Assembly: GCF_001672815.1 (NCBI RefSeq) | Contig: NZ_LZKK01000012.1 | Location: forward strand, 1 to 52,941 | Direction: 5' to 3' | Origin: Mycobacterium sp. E796 | Lineage (GTDB): Bacteria > Actinomycetota > Actinomycetes > Mycobacteriales > Mycobacteriaceae | Length of the DNA: 52,941 nt | Part shown: positions 37,631 through 50,913 of the stretch, piece by piece | Layout of the letters: every line of letters starts with the position of its first letter | Numbering within the stretch: position 1 is the first letter of the stretch | The notes under the pieces: generated by a model | Databases searched by the model: none | What the model was told of the DNA's origin: nothing | Seen by the model: only the letters and a program-made list of their open reading frames with translations | Made by a program: the position numbers and the translations under genes

Positions 37631-38932
37631 CTATTGGTGGGTAGTCGTTGCGGGGCGTCGAGATCGGCGGCGCCTGCTACGCGCCCCGGAGGGGCGGTGG
37701 GAGGGGACCGTGACGGGCTGGCGATGCTGGCGGGTCGCCGCCGCAACGGGCGCGACGGCGGTGCGGGGCGCAGGATCACCGACGAGGGCGTGGATGGCGG
37801 GGGAGGCCGCGCTGACCGTTTGGGGCACCGCGCGAATGGCCGCCTTGCGCATCATCGACTCGGTTTCCCGCCGCTGCTCGGGCAGCACGATGGTGACGAC
37901 GTCGCCGGAGGCGCCGGCCCGGGCCGTGCGGCCGGACCTGTGCAGGTAGGCCTTGTGCTCGGCGGGCGGGTCGACGTGCACCACCAGTTCGATGTTGTCC
38001 ACGTGCACGCCGCGGGCGGCGATGTCGGTCGCCACCAGCACCCGGGCGTGGCCGGCGGCGAAGGCCGCCAGGTTGCGGTCGCGCGCGGGTTGCGACAGGT
38101 TGCCGTGCAGCTCGACCGACGCGATGCCCGACTGGGTGAGCTGGCGGGCCAGCTTTCGCGCCTGATGCTTGGTCCGCATGAAGAGGATTCGCCGGGAGTC
38201 TCCCGCGGCCAACCGGTGCACCAACTCCTTCTTGGCTTGGACCCCGTCGACGCAGAAGAGGTGATGCGTCATCTCCGGAGCCGATGACGTCGCTTCGACC
38301 ACCGACCGCGTCACCGGATCGGTGAGGAATCGCTTGACCAAGGTGTCGACGGCGCCGTCCAGCGTGGCCGAAAACAGCATCCGCTGGCCGACGGCAGGGG
38401 TGGCCGCCAGGATGCGGGTGACGGTCGGGAGAAAACCGAGGTCGGCCATGTGGTCGGCTTCGTCGATGACCGTGACCTGGACGGCGTCCAGGCTGACCAC
38501 GCGTTGTTTCATCAGGTCGTCGAGGCGGCCCGGGCAGGCCACGACGATGTCGATGCCCGCCCTCAGCGCCGCGGCTTGCCTATTCTGCGAGACGCCGCCG
38601 AAGATCGTGGCAACGCGCAGGCCTCGCACCTTGGCGAGGGGCTGGATGGTCGCGGCGATCTGGGTCGCCAGCTCGCGGGTGGGCGCCAGCACCAGCCCGG
38701 TGGGCCGGCCCGGTTGCCGGTTGGCTGGATCAAGCCGGGTGACCAGGGGAATCGAGAACGCGAGCGTCTTGCCGCTACCGGTCTTGCCGCGGCCCAGGAC
38801 GTCGCGGCCGGCGAGCGTGTCCGGCAGCGTCTGCACTTGTATGGGAAATGGGTGGTGGACGCCCCGCGCGGCGAGCGCGTCGACCAGTGGCGGGCTCACG
38901 CCAAGGTGAGCAAAGGTGTTGTCTTCCAGCAT
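37631..38932 (-). CDS. DEAD-box ATP-dependent RNA helicase
   Basis: The 433-residue RhlE-like helicase has a Q motif (FAHLGVSPPLVDALAARG, PFPIQVQ), Walker A GKTGSGKT, APTRELATQI, DEAD in VIDEADHMADLGF, SAT in MLFSATL, then VLVATDIAARGVHVDNI and HRSGRTARAG in the second RecA domain. The tail after about residue 370 is Arg-rich (SGARSRRRRSRRP), a likely RNA-binding extension. Such helicases help ribosome assembly and mRNA decay, often in the cold. The gene stands where M. tuberculosis passes directly from Rv2120c to Rv2119. Confidence 0.93.
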   Translation of the reverse strand: MLEDNTFAHLGVSPPLVDALAARGVHHPFPIQVQTLPDTLAGRDVLGRGKTGSGKTLAFSIPLVTRLDPANRQPGRPTGLVLAPTRELATQIAATIQPLAKVRGLRVATIFGGVSQNRQAAALRAGIDIVVACPGRLDDLMKQRVVSLDAVQVTVIDEADHMADLGFLPTVTRILAATPAVGQRMLFSATLDGAVDTLVKRFLTDPVTRSVVEATSSAPEMTHHLFCVDGVQAKKELVHRLAAGDSRRILFMRTKHQARKLARQLTQSGIASVELHGNLSQPARDRNLAAFAAGHARVLVATDIAARGVHVDNIELVVHVDPPAEHKAYLHRSGRTARAGASGDVVTIVLPEQRRETESMMRKAAIRAVPQTVSAASPAIHALVGDPAPRTAVAPVAAATRQHRQPVTVPSHRPSGARSRRRRSRRPATTTHQ

Positions 38933-39085
38933 GTTTCGATGTCCCTAAAGCTTCGATGGAGACGAGATTGCCGGTTTGGCAATATCGGTCGCCGCGACTC
39001 GAGCTTCCGCAGGTGCGCCTGGTCATCTTGGACTCGGCGCCCCGGAGGGGATCTGAGCAAAGAAAACAAAGAATCGATCACGACT

Positions 39086-39112
39086 CGTCGGCAACCCACT
39101 GGGTCGCCGACG
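39086..39112 (-). terminator. Hairpin after the RecB-like gene
   Basis: CGTCGGCGACCC (39112-39101, minus strand) pairs with GGGTTGCCGACG (39097-39086) over 12 positions with one mismatch and a 3-nt loop. A T-rich run TTCTTTGTTTTCTTT follows some 14-20 nt later in the minus direction. It lies after the nuclease stop and before the helicase, so it probably ends that transcript. Confidence 0.6.
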
Positions 39113-39179
39113 CTTTAGACAGGGTACCGCACTTGCGGGTGATTTCGCGTTTCGGACGGTTTTTCGCGCGCTCGATGCC

Positions 39180-40975
<1,796 letters not shown>

Positions 40976-40977
40976 GA

Positions 40978-41280
40978 CTAGTCGTCACTCCTGGTCAGGC
41001 CCCGCCGCACCGACAGCAGCTCGAACTCGGGGCGCGCCGCCACCAGGCGTTCGGCCGCGTCCAGCACGTCGACGGCGTGGCGGCGGTCGCCGGACACCAA
41101 GGCCACGCCGATGCCCGCCCGCCGGTACAGCTCCTGCGCGCCGGTTTCGGCGGCCGACACGGCGAACTTGCGCTGCAGCTCCGCCACGACGGGCCGGATG
41201 ACCGACCGCTTCTGTTTGAGTGATCGCACCCCAAGCTCCGGGCCCAGCAACACGTCGAACTCGAGCCAGCCGATCCACAT
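40978..41280 (-). CDS. DUF503 family protein (Rv2117 orthologue)
   Basis: The 100-residue ferredoxin-like alpha/beta protein has WIGWLEFDVLLGPELGVRSL, KQKRSVIRPVVAELQRKFAV and a charged C-terminus. The family is widespread next to ribosome-associated genes, with no proven activity. The ATG at 41280 gives MWIGWLEF; upstream in-frame sequence belongs to lppK. It begins 5 bp after the lppK stop on the same strand. Confidence 0.88.
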   Translation of the reverse strand: MWIGWLEFDVLLGPELGVRSLKQKRSVIRPVVAELQRKFAVSAAETGAQELYRRAGIGVALVSGDRRHAVDVLDAAERLVAARPEFELLSVRRGLTRSDD

Positions 41281-41285
41281 CGCGG

Positions 41286-41876
41286 CTAGCCCGTGGGAGT
41301 CGGCAGGGGCGGGGCCGGAGCGGGCGCCGGGCTGGGGGCAGGCGCGGGAGGTGTCGTGCTGGTGGCCGAGTTGCCCAGTGCCAGCAGCATTTCCGCGGTC
41401 CGGCGTGAGAGCTGCCATCCGCCTTGGAACGGGGTGAACTCCATCGGGAAGGTGAAGTTGCCGTTGTTCGCCTGGGCGGTCTTGACGGTCACGGTGGCCA
41501 TCACGTGCGACGGATTCTTGTCCGACCAGGCGACGTCGTTGGCCGCGAAGGTCATCGGCAGGTAACCGTTGTCCCGCAGCGCGTTGGTGAACTTGTCCAG
41601 GGTGGCCGCGCTGTCGGGTGTCGCGCCCTCGACGAGGTTCACCTTGTTGATGCCTGGGACGTTCGGATCGGCGAGCCGGTTCAGGACGTCGATCAGGGCG
41701 TCGGGCGGGGGCAACGGAGCGGTCGGGGGAGCCGCGACGATCAGCGGGGTTGACGTCACCGGGACCGCAGAGGAGGACGACGTGACGACCTTGGTTCCGG
41801 TGTGCGCGCAGCCGGCCAGCCCGACCGCCGCCACCGCCGCGACGGCACTCAGCGCAACGGTCAAGCGTCGGTGCAT
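41286..41876 (-). CDS. lppK: Lipoprotein LppK
   Basis: The 196-residue lipoprotein starts [20 protein letters not shown] with lipobox VGLAGC. A Ser/Thr/Pro linker follows, then a globular domain ([40 protein letters not shown]) and an extreme Pro/Ala tail. The domain resembles the low-molecular-weight antigen MTB12 fold (VxxLxxxxxPxVPxxxK). Surface location is inferred. It is divergent from mpa; the 282-bp gap between them contains TTGACT at 42080-42085 and the hairpin CCGGC AATC GCCGG. Confidence 0.92.
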   Translation of the reverse strand: MHRRLTVALSAVAAVAAVGLAGCAHTGTKVVTSSSSAVPVTSTPLIVAAPPTAPLPPPDALIDVLNRLADPNVPGINKVNLVEGATPDSAATLDKFTNALRDNGYLPMTFAANDVAWSDKNPSHVMATVTVKTAQANNGNFTFPMEFTPFQGGWQLSRRTAEMLLALGNSATSTTPPAPAPSPAPAPAPPLPTPTG

Positions 41877-42158
41877 AAGGTTCGTTCTGTGTCTAGGCGA
41901 TCGGGCCCGCCGTCGGGCCAACGGGTGCAAGGGAAGTCACACCGGGCCCGGCACGCCGGAGAAGGCGGTGCCGGCGGAGCCGGTGGCAAGGGCTTTTAAG
42001 GCCACGGCTGTCCTTTCGCTCGGCAAGATTCGTGGCAGAGATTACCAGTGGAACCAAAGTCTTAACTTTTCGTGAGCATTTGACTCCGCACATCAACCGG
42101 CAATCGCCGGTAGCGTTGAAGTACCACCGCACATTTCGGGGCGGGAAAGGAGCGCAAC

Positions 42159-43988
42159 ATGGGTGACTCAGAGCGTTCTGAAGCATTCGGCAATGCCCGT
42201 GAAACTGGCATGTCCAGCGGCGATGCTGCCGAATTGGAACAGTTACGCCGTGAGGCAGCGGTGCTGCGCGAGCAACTCGACCATGCGGTCGGGTCGGCAG
42301 GCGGCACACGATCCGCACGCGACGTGCACCAACTCGAGGCTCGCATCGACTCCCTCGCGGCGCGTAACTCGAAGTTAATGGAAACCCTCAAAGAGGCCCG
42401 GCAGCAACTGTTGGCGCTGCGCGAAGAGGTCGACCGGCTGGGTCAGCCGCCCAGTGGCTACGGCGTCCTGTTGGGGGCGCACGACGACGAAACGGTCGAC
42501 GTGTTCACCTCGGGTCGCAAGATGCGCCTGACGTGCTCGCCCAACATCGAGGTCGGTTCGCTGCGCAAGGGCCAGACGGTCCGGCTCAACGAGGCCCTGA
42601 CCGTCGTCGAGGCCGGCACGTTCGAATCGGTCGGCGAGATCTCCACGTTGCGCGAGGTGCTGAACGACGGTCACCGCGCGTTGGTCGTCGGCCACGCCGA
42701 CGAGGAGCGCATCGTGTGGCTGGCCGAGCCGCTGGTCGCCGAGGACCTGCCGGAGGGCCACCCCGACGCGCTCAACGACGACAGCCGCCCGCGCAAGCTG
42801 CGTCCCGGTGACTCCCTGCTGGTCGACACCAAAGCCGGTTACGCCTTCGAGCGCATCCCCAAGGCCGAGGTCGAAGACCTGGTGCTGGAAGAGGTGCCCG
42901 ACGTCAGCTACCAGGACATCGGCGGCCTGACGCGCCAGATCGAGCAGATCCGCGACGCCGTCGAGCTGCCGTTCCTGCACAAGGAGCTCTACCGCGAGTA
43001 CGCGCTGCGCCCGCCCAAGGGTGTGTTGCTCTACGGCCCGCCCGGTTGCGGTAAGACCCTGATCGCCAAGGCGGTCGCGAACTCGTTGGCCAAGAAGATG
43101 GCCGAGGTGCGCGGCGACGATGCCCGCGAGGCGAAGTCGTACTTCCTCAACATCAAGGGTCCCGAGCTGCTCAACAAGTTCGTCGGCGAGACCGAGCGGC
43201 ACATCCGCCTGATCTTCCAGCGGGCCCGCGAGAAGGCGTCGGAAGGGACGCCGGTGATCGTCTTCTTCGACGAGATGGATTCGATCTTCCGCACCCGCGG
43301 CACCGGGGTCTCCTCGGACGTCGAGACGACGGTGGTGCCGCAGCTGCTCAGCGAGATCGACGGTGTGGAGGGCCTCGAGAACGTCATCGTCATCGGCGCC
43401 TCCAACCGCGAGGACATGATCGATCCCGCGATCCTGCGGCCCGGCCGGCTCGACGTGAAGATCAAGATCGAGCGCCCGGATGCCGAAGCGGCGCAAGACA
43501 TCTTCTCGAAGTACCTGACCGAGACGCTGCCGCTGCACGCCGACGACCTCACCGAGTTCGACGGCGACCGCTCGGCCTGCATCAAGGCGATGATCGAAAA
43601 GGTCGTCGAGCGCATGTACGCCGAGATCGACGACAACCGGTTCCTGGAGGTCACCTACGCCAACGGTGACAAGGAAGTCATGTACTTCAAGGACTTCAAC
43701 TCCGGGGCGATGATCCAGAACGTCGTCGACCGGGCGAAGAAGAACGCGATCAAGTCGGTGCTGGAGACCGGTCAGCCCGGTCTGCGCATACAGCACCTGC
43801 TCGACTCGATCGTCGACGAGTTCGCCGAGAACGAGGACCTGCCCAACACCACCAACCCCGATGACTGGGCGCGGATTTCGGGCAAGAAGGGCGAGCGGAT
43901 CGTCTACATCCGCACCCTGGTCACGGGCAAGTCGTCGAGCGCGTCCCGGGCCATCGACACCGAGTCGAACCTGGGCCAGTACCTGTAG
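42159..43988 (+). CDS. mpa: Proteasome-associated ATPase Mpa (ARC)
   Basis: Mpa is the hexameric AAA ATPase that captures pupylated proteins and feeds them into the 20S proteasome. Its 609 residues equal M. tuberculosis Mpa. An N-terminal coiled coil (about 22-95, binds Pup) is followed by tandem OB domains (about 97-245). The AAA module has Walker [10 protein letters not shown], Walker [11 protein letters not shown], the second region of homology with Arg fingers ([12 protein letters not shown]) and the extreme C-terminus GQYL that docks into the proteasome ring. AAAGGAG precedes the ATG. Confidence 0.98.
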   Translation: MGDSERSEAFGNARETGMSSGDAAELEQLRREAAVLREQLDHAVGSAGGTRSARDVHQLEARIDSLAARNSKLMETLKEARQQLLALREEVDRLGQPPSGYGVLLGAHDDETVDVFTSGRKMRLTCSPNIEVGSLRKGQTVRLNEALTVVEAGTFESVGEISTLREVLNDGHRALVVGHADEERIVWLAEPLVAEDLPEGHPDALNDDSRPRKLRPGDSLLVDTKAGYAFERIPKAEVEDLVLEEVPDVSYQDIGGLTRQIEQIRDAVELPFLHKELYREYALRPPKGVLLYGPPGCGKTLIAKAVANSLAKKMAEVRGDDAREAKSYFLNIKGPELLNKFVGETERHIRLIFQRAREKASEGTPVIVFFDEMDSIFRTRGTGVSSDVETTVVPQLLSEIDGVEGLENVIVIGASNREDMIDPAILRPGRLDVKIKIERPDAEAAQDIFSKYLTETLPLHADDLTEFDGDRSACIKAMIEKVVERMYAEIDDNRFLEVTYANGDKEVMYFKDFNSGAMIQNVVDRAKKNAIKSVLETGQPGLRIQHLLDSIVDEFAENEDLPNTTNPDDWARISGKKGERIVYIRTLVTGKSSSASRAIDTESNLGQYL

Positions 43989-44034
43989 CGAGGCCGTGCG
44001 GCCGCACCCTGGCGCACGTCTCGGCGCGGCGGGC

Positions 44035-44676
44035 CTAGGTCTCGAGCGAGTAGCTGTTGGTCAGGTTGTCCTGGAGCACCTGCGCCGCCTCGGTTCGGGT
44101 GTCCACGCGCAGCTCCTCGGTGAGCACGCGCGGCTGATAGCTCCACCCGTCGGGCAGCTCGAGCCGGCTCGCCAGCCCAGGCAGGTCTTCCCGCTTGAGG
44201 TTCGGGTCGGTGACCTGGCTCCAGGTCTGCATGACCCAGCGTTTCCCGTGGGGATCGATGAGTTCGTAGACCTCTTCGCCGGCGTTGAACACGAAAACCG
44301 TGTGGCGGCTCACCTTGTTCACGCTGAACGGCGCGGGGTTCATCGACGACAGCAGGACGGTGGCCTGCAGGATCATCTCGATGCCCCCGAAGTTCTTCGT
44401 CACTTGCGGGCCCTGCCGCTCCTTTTCGATGGAGTTCATCAGCCAATAGCGGGGGCCGTTCAGCAGGGCGGCGGCCGCGCCGTTCTCGGCGGCGATCGCG
44501 TGGGGGTCCAGCGCCGACCACAGCTCGGCGGGACAGTCGTTGAGCGGGAAGCTGTTGTAAACCGACGCCTGCGGGCCGGCCTCGCCGGGAGTCACGAGAA
44601 GCACTTCCCCGTAACGCTTCCCGGCAAGGTCGCCTACCGGTTCGTCCACTTCCTCTTCGGCGCGGTGGCGAGACAC
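44035..44676 (-). CDS. Conserved hypothetical protein (Rv2114 orthologue)
   Basis: The 213-residue soluble protein has KRYGEVLLVTPGEAGPQASV, FPLNDCPAELWSALDP, LNGPRYWLMNSIEKERQ and VFVFNAGEEVYELIDPHGKR. No domain is recognised from memory and no signal peptide is seen; the fold looks alpha/beta. It is conserved between mpa and dop but on the opposite strand, together with the membrane protein that precedes it by 9 bp. Confidence 0.85.
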   Translation of the reverse strand: MSRHRAEEEVDEPVGDLAGKRYGEVLLVTPGEAGPQASVYNSFPLNDCPAELWSALDPHAIAAENGAAAALLNGPRYWLMNSIEKERQGPQVTKNFGGIEMILQATVLLSSMNPAPFSVNKVSRHTVFVFNAGEEVYELIDPHGKRWVMQTWSQVTDPNLKREDLPGLASRLELPDGWSYQPRVLTEELRVDTRTEAAQVLQDNLTNSYSLET

Positions 44677-44685
44677 CCTGTGAAA

Positions 44686-45867
44686 TTAATCACTGCCCTG
44701 GTCGGCGTCAACTTCACACGCCGGTGCGGCCACCGCGCCGCGGTAGCGGTTGCGCGCGATCAGGGTCGTGTGCAAGTCGTCGATGAGCGGGTCGAGAAAC
44801 GTCGACCGGTATTCGGCGTCGCCGGCCGCGCGGGCGCTGATGTACATGAACGTCAGCGCGCCGAGGAACAACGCCATGTGGATCAGCGAATCGGGCACCG
44901 GCAGCGTGAATCCCAGCACAGTCGCGGTGCTCGTGTAGGTGTGGGTCCATTCGTTGAGCAGCGACGGGCTGAGCACGATCAGCCCGAGGATCAGGTAGAT
45001 GGTGGCCGTGACCACCGCGACCACCAGGATCTGAGCCAGCTGCGAGGCCGCCAGCACGAAGATGACGTTGAGCCGTTCGGCTCGTTTCAGCGGTGCGCAG
45101 TCGGGCGTATCCGGCATGGCCGCGAAGGGCGTGTCGGCGAGAACTGCGGTCTCGGTGGGCAGCGTCGCCGTCGACCGCAGCATCGGCCGGGCCCGGTCGC
45201 GGGTGGCGGAGACGACGAAGGCCGCGGCGATCGAAACGAGGAATGCCATTGCCAGCCCCAGCCGTTCCCCGCTGATCGTCGCCGCCATCAGCCAGACGTA
45301 GGTGTTGAAGAACACCAAGGCGGTCAGCAGCACGACGGGCAGGGCCCGCACCGCCAGGGGCCCGACCATCGTCAGGTGCGACAGCATCATGCGCACCGCC
45401 CACCCGACGACCGACCCGATGCCGCAGCCGGTCAGGACCAGCACCGCGGCCACCACGACGGCTTCCTGAGCCAGTTGCGCGGGGCCGCCCACGATGGTTC
45501 CGACGCAGGCCACGACGACCACCGCGACCGTCGACACGGCCGCGCGGGTGCGGCCGCTGCGTGACCGCGAAACCAGCCAGCCCACGACGGCCATCAGCGG
45601 AAGGGCGAGCCCGATGATCGTCAGCAGGATCACTTCGGAGGTTGTCGGCTCCCCGTTGATATGGACGTCGCGGCCACCGGTGATCAGGTAGATGGGCAGG
45701 ACGCAGGCCTGCAGCGCCGCGTACGCCGCCAGCATGGGGGCCGACCGCGGCCAGAGCCGCCGCCAGCGCGACCGCCTCGTCAGCACCGACGGCAAACCCC
45801 GGTTCAGGAACCAGCTTTCGGCCGCGGCATTCGCCGTCTTGCGCGAGGGGCGAAGGGAACGCTCCAT
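44686..45867 (-). CDS. Multi-pass membrane protein (Rv2113 orthologue)
   Basis: The 393-residue product from the ATG at 45867 ([10 protein letters not shown]) has about nine hydrophobic segments. Examples are [72 protein letters not shown] and [21 protein letters not shown] soluble loop lies near residues 240-275. Transporter or enzyme function cannot be told. An upstream in-frame start at 45966 is possible but would shorten the gap to dop further. It shares the divergent promoter region 45868-46012 with dop. Confidence 0.85.
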   Translation of the reverse strand: MERSLRPSRKTANAAAESWFLNRGLPSVLTRRSRWRRLWPRSAPMLAAYAALQACVLPIYLITGGRDVHINGEPTTSEVILLTIIGLALPLMAVVGWLVSRSRSGRTRAAVSTVAVVVVACVGTIVGGPAQLAQEAVVVAAVLVLTGCGIGSVVGWAVRMMLSHLTMVGPLAVRALPVVLLTALVFFNTYVWLMAATISGERLGLAMAFLVSIAAAFVVSATRDRARPMLRSTATLPTETAVLADTPFAAMPDTPDCAPLKRAERLNVIFVLAASQLAQILVVAVVTATIYLILGLIVLSPSLLNEWTHTYTSTATVLGFTLPVPDSLIHMALFLGALTFMYISARAAGDAEYRSTFLDPLIDDLHTTLIARNRYRGAVAAPACEVDADQGSD

Positions 45868-46012
45868 GCGGGCAAACCTAGCGGCACCGCGCCGCCAGCT
45901 GGCGCTCATCGCACCCGATTCGGGCTTCATTGTCGCTGGCCCGGGGTCGCTCGCCCGGCCGGTCACAACCCCGCCTCCGGGTCTACATCGTCACCCGGCC
46001 TATCTTGAAGTA

Positions 46013-47521
46013 ATGCAAAGGATTATCGGGACGGAGGTCGAGTACGGCATCTCGTCGCCGTCGGACCCGACCGCCAACCCGATCCTGACTTCGACGCAGG
46101 CGGTCCTGGCCTATGCGGCCGCCGCCGGCATCCAGCGCGCCAAGCGCACCCGCTGGGACTACGAGGTGGAATCGCCGCTGCGCGACGCCCGCGGCTTCGA
46201 CCTGAGCCGCTCCGCCGGGCCCCCGCCGGTGGTCGACGCCGACGAGGTGGGCGCGGCCAACATGATCCTGACCAACGGGGCGCGGCTCTACGTCGACCAT
46301 GCGCACCCCGAATACTCCGCCCCCGAGTGCACCGATCCGCTGGACGCGGTGATCTGGGACAAGGCCGGTGAGCGGGTGATGGAGGCCGCCGCCCGGCACG
46401 TCGCCAGCGTGCCCGGCGCCGCGAAACTGCAGCTCTACAAGAACAACGTCGACGGCAAGGGCGCCTCCTACGGGTCCCACGAGAACTACCTGATGTCGCG
46501 GCAGACACCGTTCTCGGCGATCATCGCCGGCCTGACCCCGTTTCTGGTGTCGCGGCAGGTGGTCACCGGTTCCGGCCGGGTCGGCATCGGGCCCGCCGGC
46601 GACGAGCCGGGCTTCCAGCTGTCGCAGCGCTCCGACTACATCGAGGTCGAGGTCGGGCTGGAGACCACACTCAAGCGCGGCATCATCAACACCCGCGACG
46701 AGCCCCACGCCGACGCCGACCGGTATCGCCGGCTGCACGTGATCATCGGCGACGCCAACCTGGCCGAGACGTCGACGTATTTGAAGCTGGGCACCACGGC
46801 GCTGGTGCTCGATCTGATCGAGGACGGCCCCGCCCACGGGATCGACCTGAGCGACCTGGCGTTGGCCCGGCCGGTGCACGCGGTCCACGCCATCAGCCGC
46901 GATCCGTCGCTGCGGGTGGCGGTGGCACTGGCCGACGGGCGCGAGCTGACCGCCCTTGCGCTGCAACGCATTTACCTCGACCGGGTGGCGAAGCTGGTCG
47001 ACAGCCGCGACCCCGACCCGCGCGCGGCCGACGTCGTCGAAACGTGGGCGGACGTGCTCGACAAGCTCGAGCGCGACCCGATGGACTGCGCCGAGCTGCT
47101 GGACTGGCCGGCCAAGCTGCGGCTGCTCGAGGGCTTCCGGCAGCGGGAGAACCTGAACTGGTCGGCGCCGCGGCTGCACCTGGTCGACCTGCAGTATTCC
47201 GATGTGCGGCTGGACAAGGGGCTGTACAACCGGCTGGTCGCGCGCGGTTCGATGAAGCGCCTCGTCAGCGAACACCAGGTGCTCGATGCCGTCGACAATC
47301 CGCCCACGGACACGCGCGCGTACTTCCGCGGTGAATGCTTGCGCAGGTTCGGTGCCGACATCGCCGCGGCCAGCTGGGACTCGGTGATTTTCGACCTCGG
47401 CGGCGATTCGCTGGTCCGCATCCCGACGCTGGAGCCGCTGCGCGGCAGCAAGGCCCACGTCGGAGCTTTGCTGGACTCCGTGGCCAGCGCGGTCGAACTG
47501 GTGGAACAACTGACCAGCTAA
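46013..47521 (+). CDS. dop: Deamidase/depupylase Dop
   Basis: Dop converts the C-terminal Gln of Pup to Glu and removes Pup from substrates. It belongs to the glutamine-synthetase-like fold shared with PafA. The 502-residue product starts [14 protein letters not shown] (metal-binding Glu residues). Shared Dop/PafA blocks are [38 protein letters not shown] and [19 protein letters not shown]. The Dop-loop region [20 protein letters not shown] after about residue 55 is present here and absent from PafA, which separates the two. The ATG at 46013 is the conserved start. Confidence 0.97.
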   Translation: MQRIIGTEVEYGISSPSDPTANPILTSTQAVLAYAAAAGIQRAKRTRWDYEVESPLRDARGFDLSRSAGPPPVVDADEVGAANMILTNGARLYVDHAHPEYSAPECTDPLDAVIWDKAGERVMEAAARHVASVPGAAKLQLYKNNVDGKGASYGSHENYLMSRQTPFSAIIAGLTPFLVSRQVVTGSGRVGIGPAGDEPGFQLSQRSDYIEVEVGLETTLKRGIINTRDEPHADADRYRRLHVIIGDANLAETSTYLKLGTTALVLDLIEDGPAHGIDLSDLALARPVHAVHAISRDPSLRVAVALADGRELTALALQRIYLDRVAKLVDSRDPDPRAADVVETWADVLDKLERDPMDCAELLDWPAKLRLLEGFRQRENLNWSAPRLHLVDLQYSDVRLDKGLYNRLVARGSMKRLVSEHQVLDAVDNPPTDTRAYFRGECLRRFGADIAAASWDSVIFDLGGDSLVRIPTLEPLRGSKAHVGALLDSVASAVELVEQLTS

Positions 47522-47624
47522 GTGGCGTTGGATCGGGAAACGTCGGCGTTGACCGGTACTGTAGAAGAACCGGCGGGCGTGTGACGCCGGTTAACACGAG
47601 CCGATAACAAAGCAGGAGGCGGCG

Positions 47625-47819
47625 ATGGCTCAGGAGCAGACCAAGCGTGGTGGCGGCGGCGGCGACGAAGACGATTTCGCCGACGGCACGGCCGCGGGCC
47701 AGGAGCGTCGCGAGAAGCTTGCCGAAGACACCGACGACCTGCTTGACGAGATTGACGACGTCCTTGAGGAAAACGCCGAGGATTTTGTCCGCGCGTATGT
47801 CCAAAAGGGCGGACAGTGA
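47625..47819 (+). CDS. pup: Prokaryotic ubiquitin-like protein Pup
   Basis: Pup is a 64-residue, largely disordered tag that is ligated by its C-terminal Glu to lysines. It has an acidic Gly-rich N-terminus, the Mpa-binding helical region ([20 protein letters not shown]) and the ending VQKGGQ. The terminal Gln means Dop must deamidate it before PafA can use it. CAGGAGG precedes the ATG. Its stop overlaps prcB by GTGA. Confidence 0.98.
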   Translation: MAQEQTKRGGGGGDEDDFADGTAAGQERREKLAEDTDDLLDEIDDVLEENAEDFVRAYVQKGGQ

Positions 47820-48706
47820 CCTGGCCGTTCGCCGATCGACTGTCCTTTAACTCCCCACTTCCCGGGAATCCGGCTGTAGACCTGTCCTCGTTTGCTGACC
47901 ACCTCCGCCGCCACGCGCCGGAATTGCTGCCGGCGAGCTTTGGCGGCGGAGCGCAAACCGCGGCCGCGGGCGACCAGCTGCCGCACGGCACCACGATCGT
48001 CGCGTTGAAGTACCCGGGCGGCGTCGTCATGGCGGGTGACCGGCGCTCGACGCAGGGCAACATGATCGCCGGGCGCGACGTGAAGAAGGTGTATATCACC
48101 GACGACTACACGGCTACCGGCATCGCCGGGACCGCCGCGATCGCCGTCGAGTTCGCCCGGCTTTACGCCGTGGAACTCGAGCACTACGAGAAGCTCGAGG
48201 GCGTGCCGCTCACGTTTGCCGGCAAGGTCAACCGGCTGGCGATCATGGTGCGCGGCAACCTGGCCGCGGCGATGCAGGGGCTGGTCGCCCTGCCGCTGCT
48301 GGCCGGGTACGACATCCACGCGGCGGACCCCGAAAGCGCGGGCCGCATCGTGTCTTTCGATGCCGCCGGCGGCTGGAACATCGAGGAAGAGGGCTACCAG
48401 GCGGTGGGATCGGGCTCGATCTTCGCCAAGTCGTCGATGAAGAAGCTGTATTCCCAAGTGTCCGACGTCGATTCCGCGCTGCGGGTGATCGTGGAGGCGC
48501 TCTACGACGCCGCCGACGACGACTCCGCCACCGGCGGTCCGGATCTGGTCCGCGGCATCTACCCCACGGCGGTCACCATCGGTGCCGAGGGCGCGGCCGA
48601 GGTGCCGGAGAGCCGCATCGCCGAACTGGCCCGGGAGGTCATCGAAAGCCGCTCGCGGGCGGACACTTTCGGGCCCGATGCCGAACCGCGGGGTAAGAAG
48701 AAGTGA
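47816..48706 (+). CDS. prcB: 20S proteasome beta subunit PrcB
   Basis: PrcB is the catalytic subunit, an N-terminal-nucleophile threonine protease. The 296-residue precursor has a propeptide of 58 residues. Processing before Thr59 in [15 protein letters not shown] frees the active site (one residue longer than the M. tuberculosis propeptide). Asp and Lys partners lie in MAGDRRST and the Lys near residue 91 ([20 protein letters not shown]). The C-terminus is basic (RGKKK). GTG start inside the pup stop. Confidence 0.97.
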   Translation: MTWPFADRLSFNSPLPGNPAVDLSSFADHLRRHAPELLPASFGGGAQTAAAGDQLPHGTTIVALKYPGGVVMAGDRRSTQGNMIAGRDVKKVYITDDYTATGIAGTAAIAVEFARLYAVELEHYEKLEGVPLTFAGKVNRLAIMVRGNLAAAMQGLVALPLLAGYDIHAADPESAGRIVSFDAAGGWNIEEEGYQAVGSGSIFAKSSMKKLYSQVSDVDSALRVIVEALYDAADDDSATGGPDLVRGIYPTAVTIGAEGAAEVPESRIAELAREVIESRSRADTFGPDAEPRGKKK

Positions 48707-49485
48707 GCTTCCCATATTTCATCTCGCCCGAACAGGCGATGCGCGAGCGCAGCGAGCTCGCGCGCAAGGGCATCGCGCGGGGCAAGAGCGTGGTGGCGCT
48801 GGCCTACGCCGACGGGGTGCTGTTCGTCGCCGAGAACCCGTCGCGGTCCCTGCAGAAGATCAGCGAACTTTACGACCGCGTCGGCTTTGCGGCCGCGGGC
48901 AAGTTCAACGAGTTCGACAATCTGCGGCGCGGCGGCATCCAGTTCGCCGACACCCGCGGCTACGCCTACGACCGCCGCGACGTGACCGGGCGGCAGCTGG
49001 CCAACGTCTACGCGCAGACCCTCGGCAGCATCTTCACCGAGCAGGCCAAGCCCTACGAGGTCGAGTTGTGCGTCGCCGAGGTCGCCCACTACGGCGAGTC
49101 GAAACCGCCTGAGCTGTACCGCATTACCTACGACGGGTCGATCGCCGACGAACCGCATTTCGTGGTGATGGGCGGGACCACCGAGCCGATCGTCACCGCG
49201 CTCAAGGATTCCTACGCCGAAAACGCCCACCTGCGTGAGGCTTTGGGCATCGCGGTTGCGGCGCTGCGCGCGGGCAGCTCGGACGCGTCCAACGGCGACC
49301 AGCCCGGGCTCGATGTGGGCAGCCTGGAGGTGGCCATCCTGGACGCCAACCGGCCGCGGCGGGCGTTCCGGCGGATCAATCGCCCCACCCTGGAAAACTT
49401 GCTGAAGAAGTCGCACGGCCCGAAGTCCAAGGACGCAAAATCCGGCGGAGAAGAGTCGGAATCGAAGGGTGAGTCCTCGGACTAG
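48703..49485 (+). CDS. prcA: 20S proteasome alpha subunit PrcA
   Basis: PrcA forms the outer, gating rings of the 20S core that receive Mpa. The product has 260 residues. The N-terminal gate [20 protein letters not shown] is followed by the alpha-type fold ([40 protein letters not shown]). A hydrophilic Lys/Ser/Glu tail from about residue 235 is longer than the core needs. It overlaps prcB by GTGA, giving equal synthesis of both subunits. Confidence 0.97.
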   Translation: MSFPYFISPEQAMRERSELARKGIARGKSVVALAYADGVLFVAENPSRSLQKISELYDRVGFAAAGKFNEFDNLRRGGIQFADTRGYAYDRRDVTGRQLANVYAQTLGSIFTEQAKPYEVELCVAEVAHYGESKPPELYRITYDGSIADEPHFVVMGGTTEPIVTALKDSYAENAHLREALGIAVAALRAGSSDASNGDQPGLDVGSLEVAILDANRPRRAFRRINRPTLENLLKKSHGPKSKDAKSGGEESESKGESSD

Positions 49486-49554
49486 ATCCGCCCGATAACA
49501 TCCCGGGCGCGGCTTCTGCACCTTTGCGGCGCGACAACCAGTACCCTCGATTAC

Positions 49555-50913
49555 GTGCAGCGACGAATTATGGGCATCGAGACCGAGTTCGGTGTCACCT
49601 GCACGTTCCACGGCCATCGCCGGCTGTCTCCGGACGAGGTTGCCCGGTACCTGTTCCGGCGGGTGGTGTCGTGGGGCCGCAGCTCCAACGTCTTCTTGCG
49701 CAACGGCGCGCGCCTCTACCTGGATGTGGGCAGCCACCCCGAGTACGCCACGGCCGAGTGCGACAGCCTGGTGCAGCTGGTCACCCACGACCGGGCCGGT
49801 GAATGGGTGCTGGAAGACCTGCTGGTGGACGCCGAGCAGCGGCTCGCCGACGAGGGCATCGGCGGCGACATCTACCTGTTCAAGAACAACACCGACTCGG
49901 CGGGCAACTCCTACGGCTGCCACGAGAACTACCTGATCGTGCGGGCCGGCGAGTTCTCCCGGATCTCCGACGTGCTGCTGCCCTTCCTGGTCACCCGCCA
50001 GCTGATCTGCGGCGCCGGCAAGGTGCTGCAGACTCCCAAGGCCGCGACCTTCTGCCTTTCCCAGCGCGCCGAGCACATCTGGGAGGGCGTCTCCTCGGCC
50101 ACCACGCGCAGCCGGCCGATCATCAACACCCGCGACGAGCCGCACGCCGACGCCGAGAAGTACCGGCGCCTGCACGTCATCGTCGGCGACTCCAACATGT
50201 GCGAGACGACCACCATGCTCAAGGTGGGCACCGCGGCGCTGGTGCTGGAGATGATCGAGGCCGGCGTCCCGTTCCGCGACTTCTCGCTGGACAACCCCAT
50301 CCGCGCGATTCGCGAGGTCAGCCATGACGTCACGGGCCGGCGGCCGGTGCGGCTGGCGGGTGGGCGACAGGCCAGCGCGCTGGACATCCAGCGCGAGTAC
50401 TACAGCCGCGCCGTCGAGCACCTGCAGACCCGGGAGCCCAACGCCCAGATCGAGCAGGTCGTCGACCTGTGGGGCCGGCAGCTCGATGCGGTCGAGAGCC
50501 AGGACTTCGCCAAGGTGGACACCGAGATCGACTGGGTGATCAAGCGCAAGCTGTTCCAGCGCTACCAGGACCGCTACAACATGGAGCTGTCCGACCCGAA
50601 GATCGCCCAGCTGGACCTGGCCTACCACGACATCAAGCGCGGCCGCGGCGTCTTCGACCTGCTGCAGCGCAAGGGTCTGGCCGCCCGGGTGACCACCGAC
50701 GAGGACATCGCGGAGGCGGTCGACCACCCGCCGCAGACCACCCGCGCGCGGCTGCGCGGGGAGTTCATCAGCGCCGCCCAGGCGGCGGGTCGCGACTTCA
50801 CCGTCGACTGGGTGCACCTCAAGCTCAACGACCAGGCGCAGCGCACCGTGCTGTGCAAGGACCCGTTCCGGGCGGTCGACGAGCGGGTCAAGCGACTCAT
50901 CGCCAGCATGTAG
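49555..50913 (+). CDS. pafA: Pup--protein ligase PafA
   Basis: PafA forms the isopeptide bond between Pup-Glu and substrate lysines using ATP. The product has 452 residues, identical in length to M. tuberculosis PafA. It is homologous to Dop: [11 protein letters not shown] (metal Glu), [60 protein letters not shown]. It lacks the Dop-specific loop. GTG start at 49555, 69 bp after prcA. In M. tuberculosis several PE/PPE and insertion-sequence genes separate prcA and pafA, as I recall; here they are adjacent. Confidence 0.97.
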   Translation: MQRRIMGIETEFGVTCTFHGHRRLSPDEVARYLFRRVVSWGRSSNVFLRNGARLYLDVGSHPEYATAECDSLVQLVTHDRAGEWVLEDLLVDAEQRLADEGIGGDIYLFKNNTDSAGNSYGCHENYLIVRAGEFSRISDVLLPFLVTRQLICGAGKVLQTPKAATFCLSQRAEHIWEGVSSATTRSRPIINTRDEPHADAEKYRRLHVIVGDSNMCETTTMLKVGTAALVLEMIEAGVPFRDFSLDNPIRAIREVSHDVTGRRPVRLAGGRQASALDIQREYYSRAVEHLQTREPNAQIEQVVDLWGRQLDAVESQDFAKVDTEIDWVIKRKLFQRYQDRYNMELSDPKIAQLDLAYHDIKRGRGVFDLLQRKGLAARVTTDEDIAEAVDHPPQTTRARLRGEFISAAQAAGRDFTVDWVHLKLNDQAQRTVLCKDPFRAVDERVKRLIASM

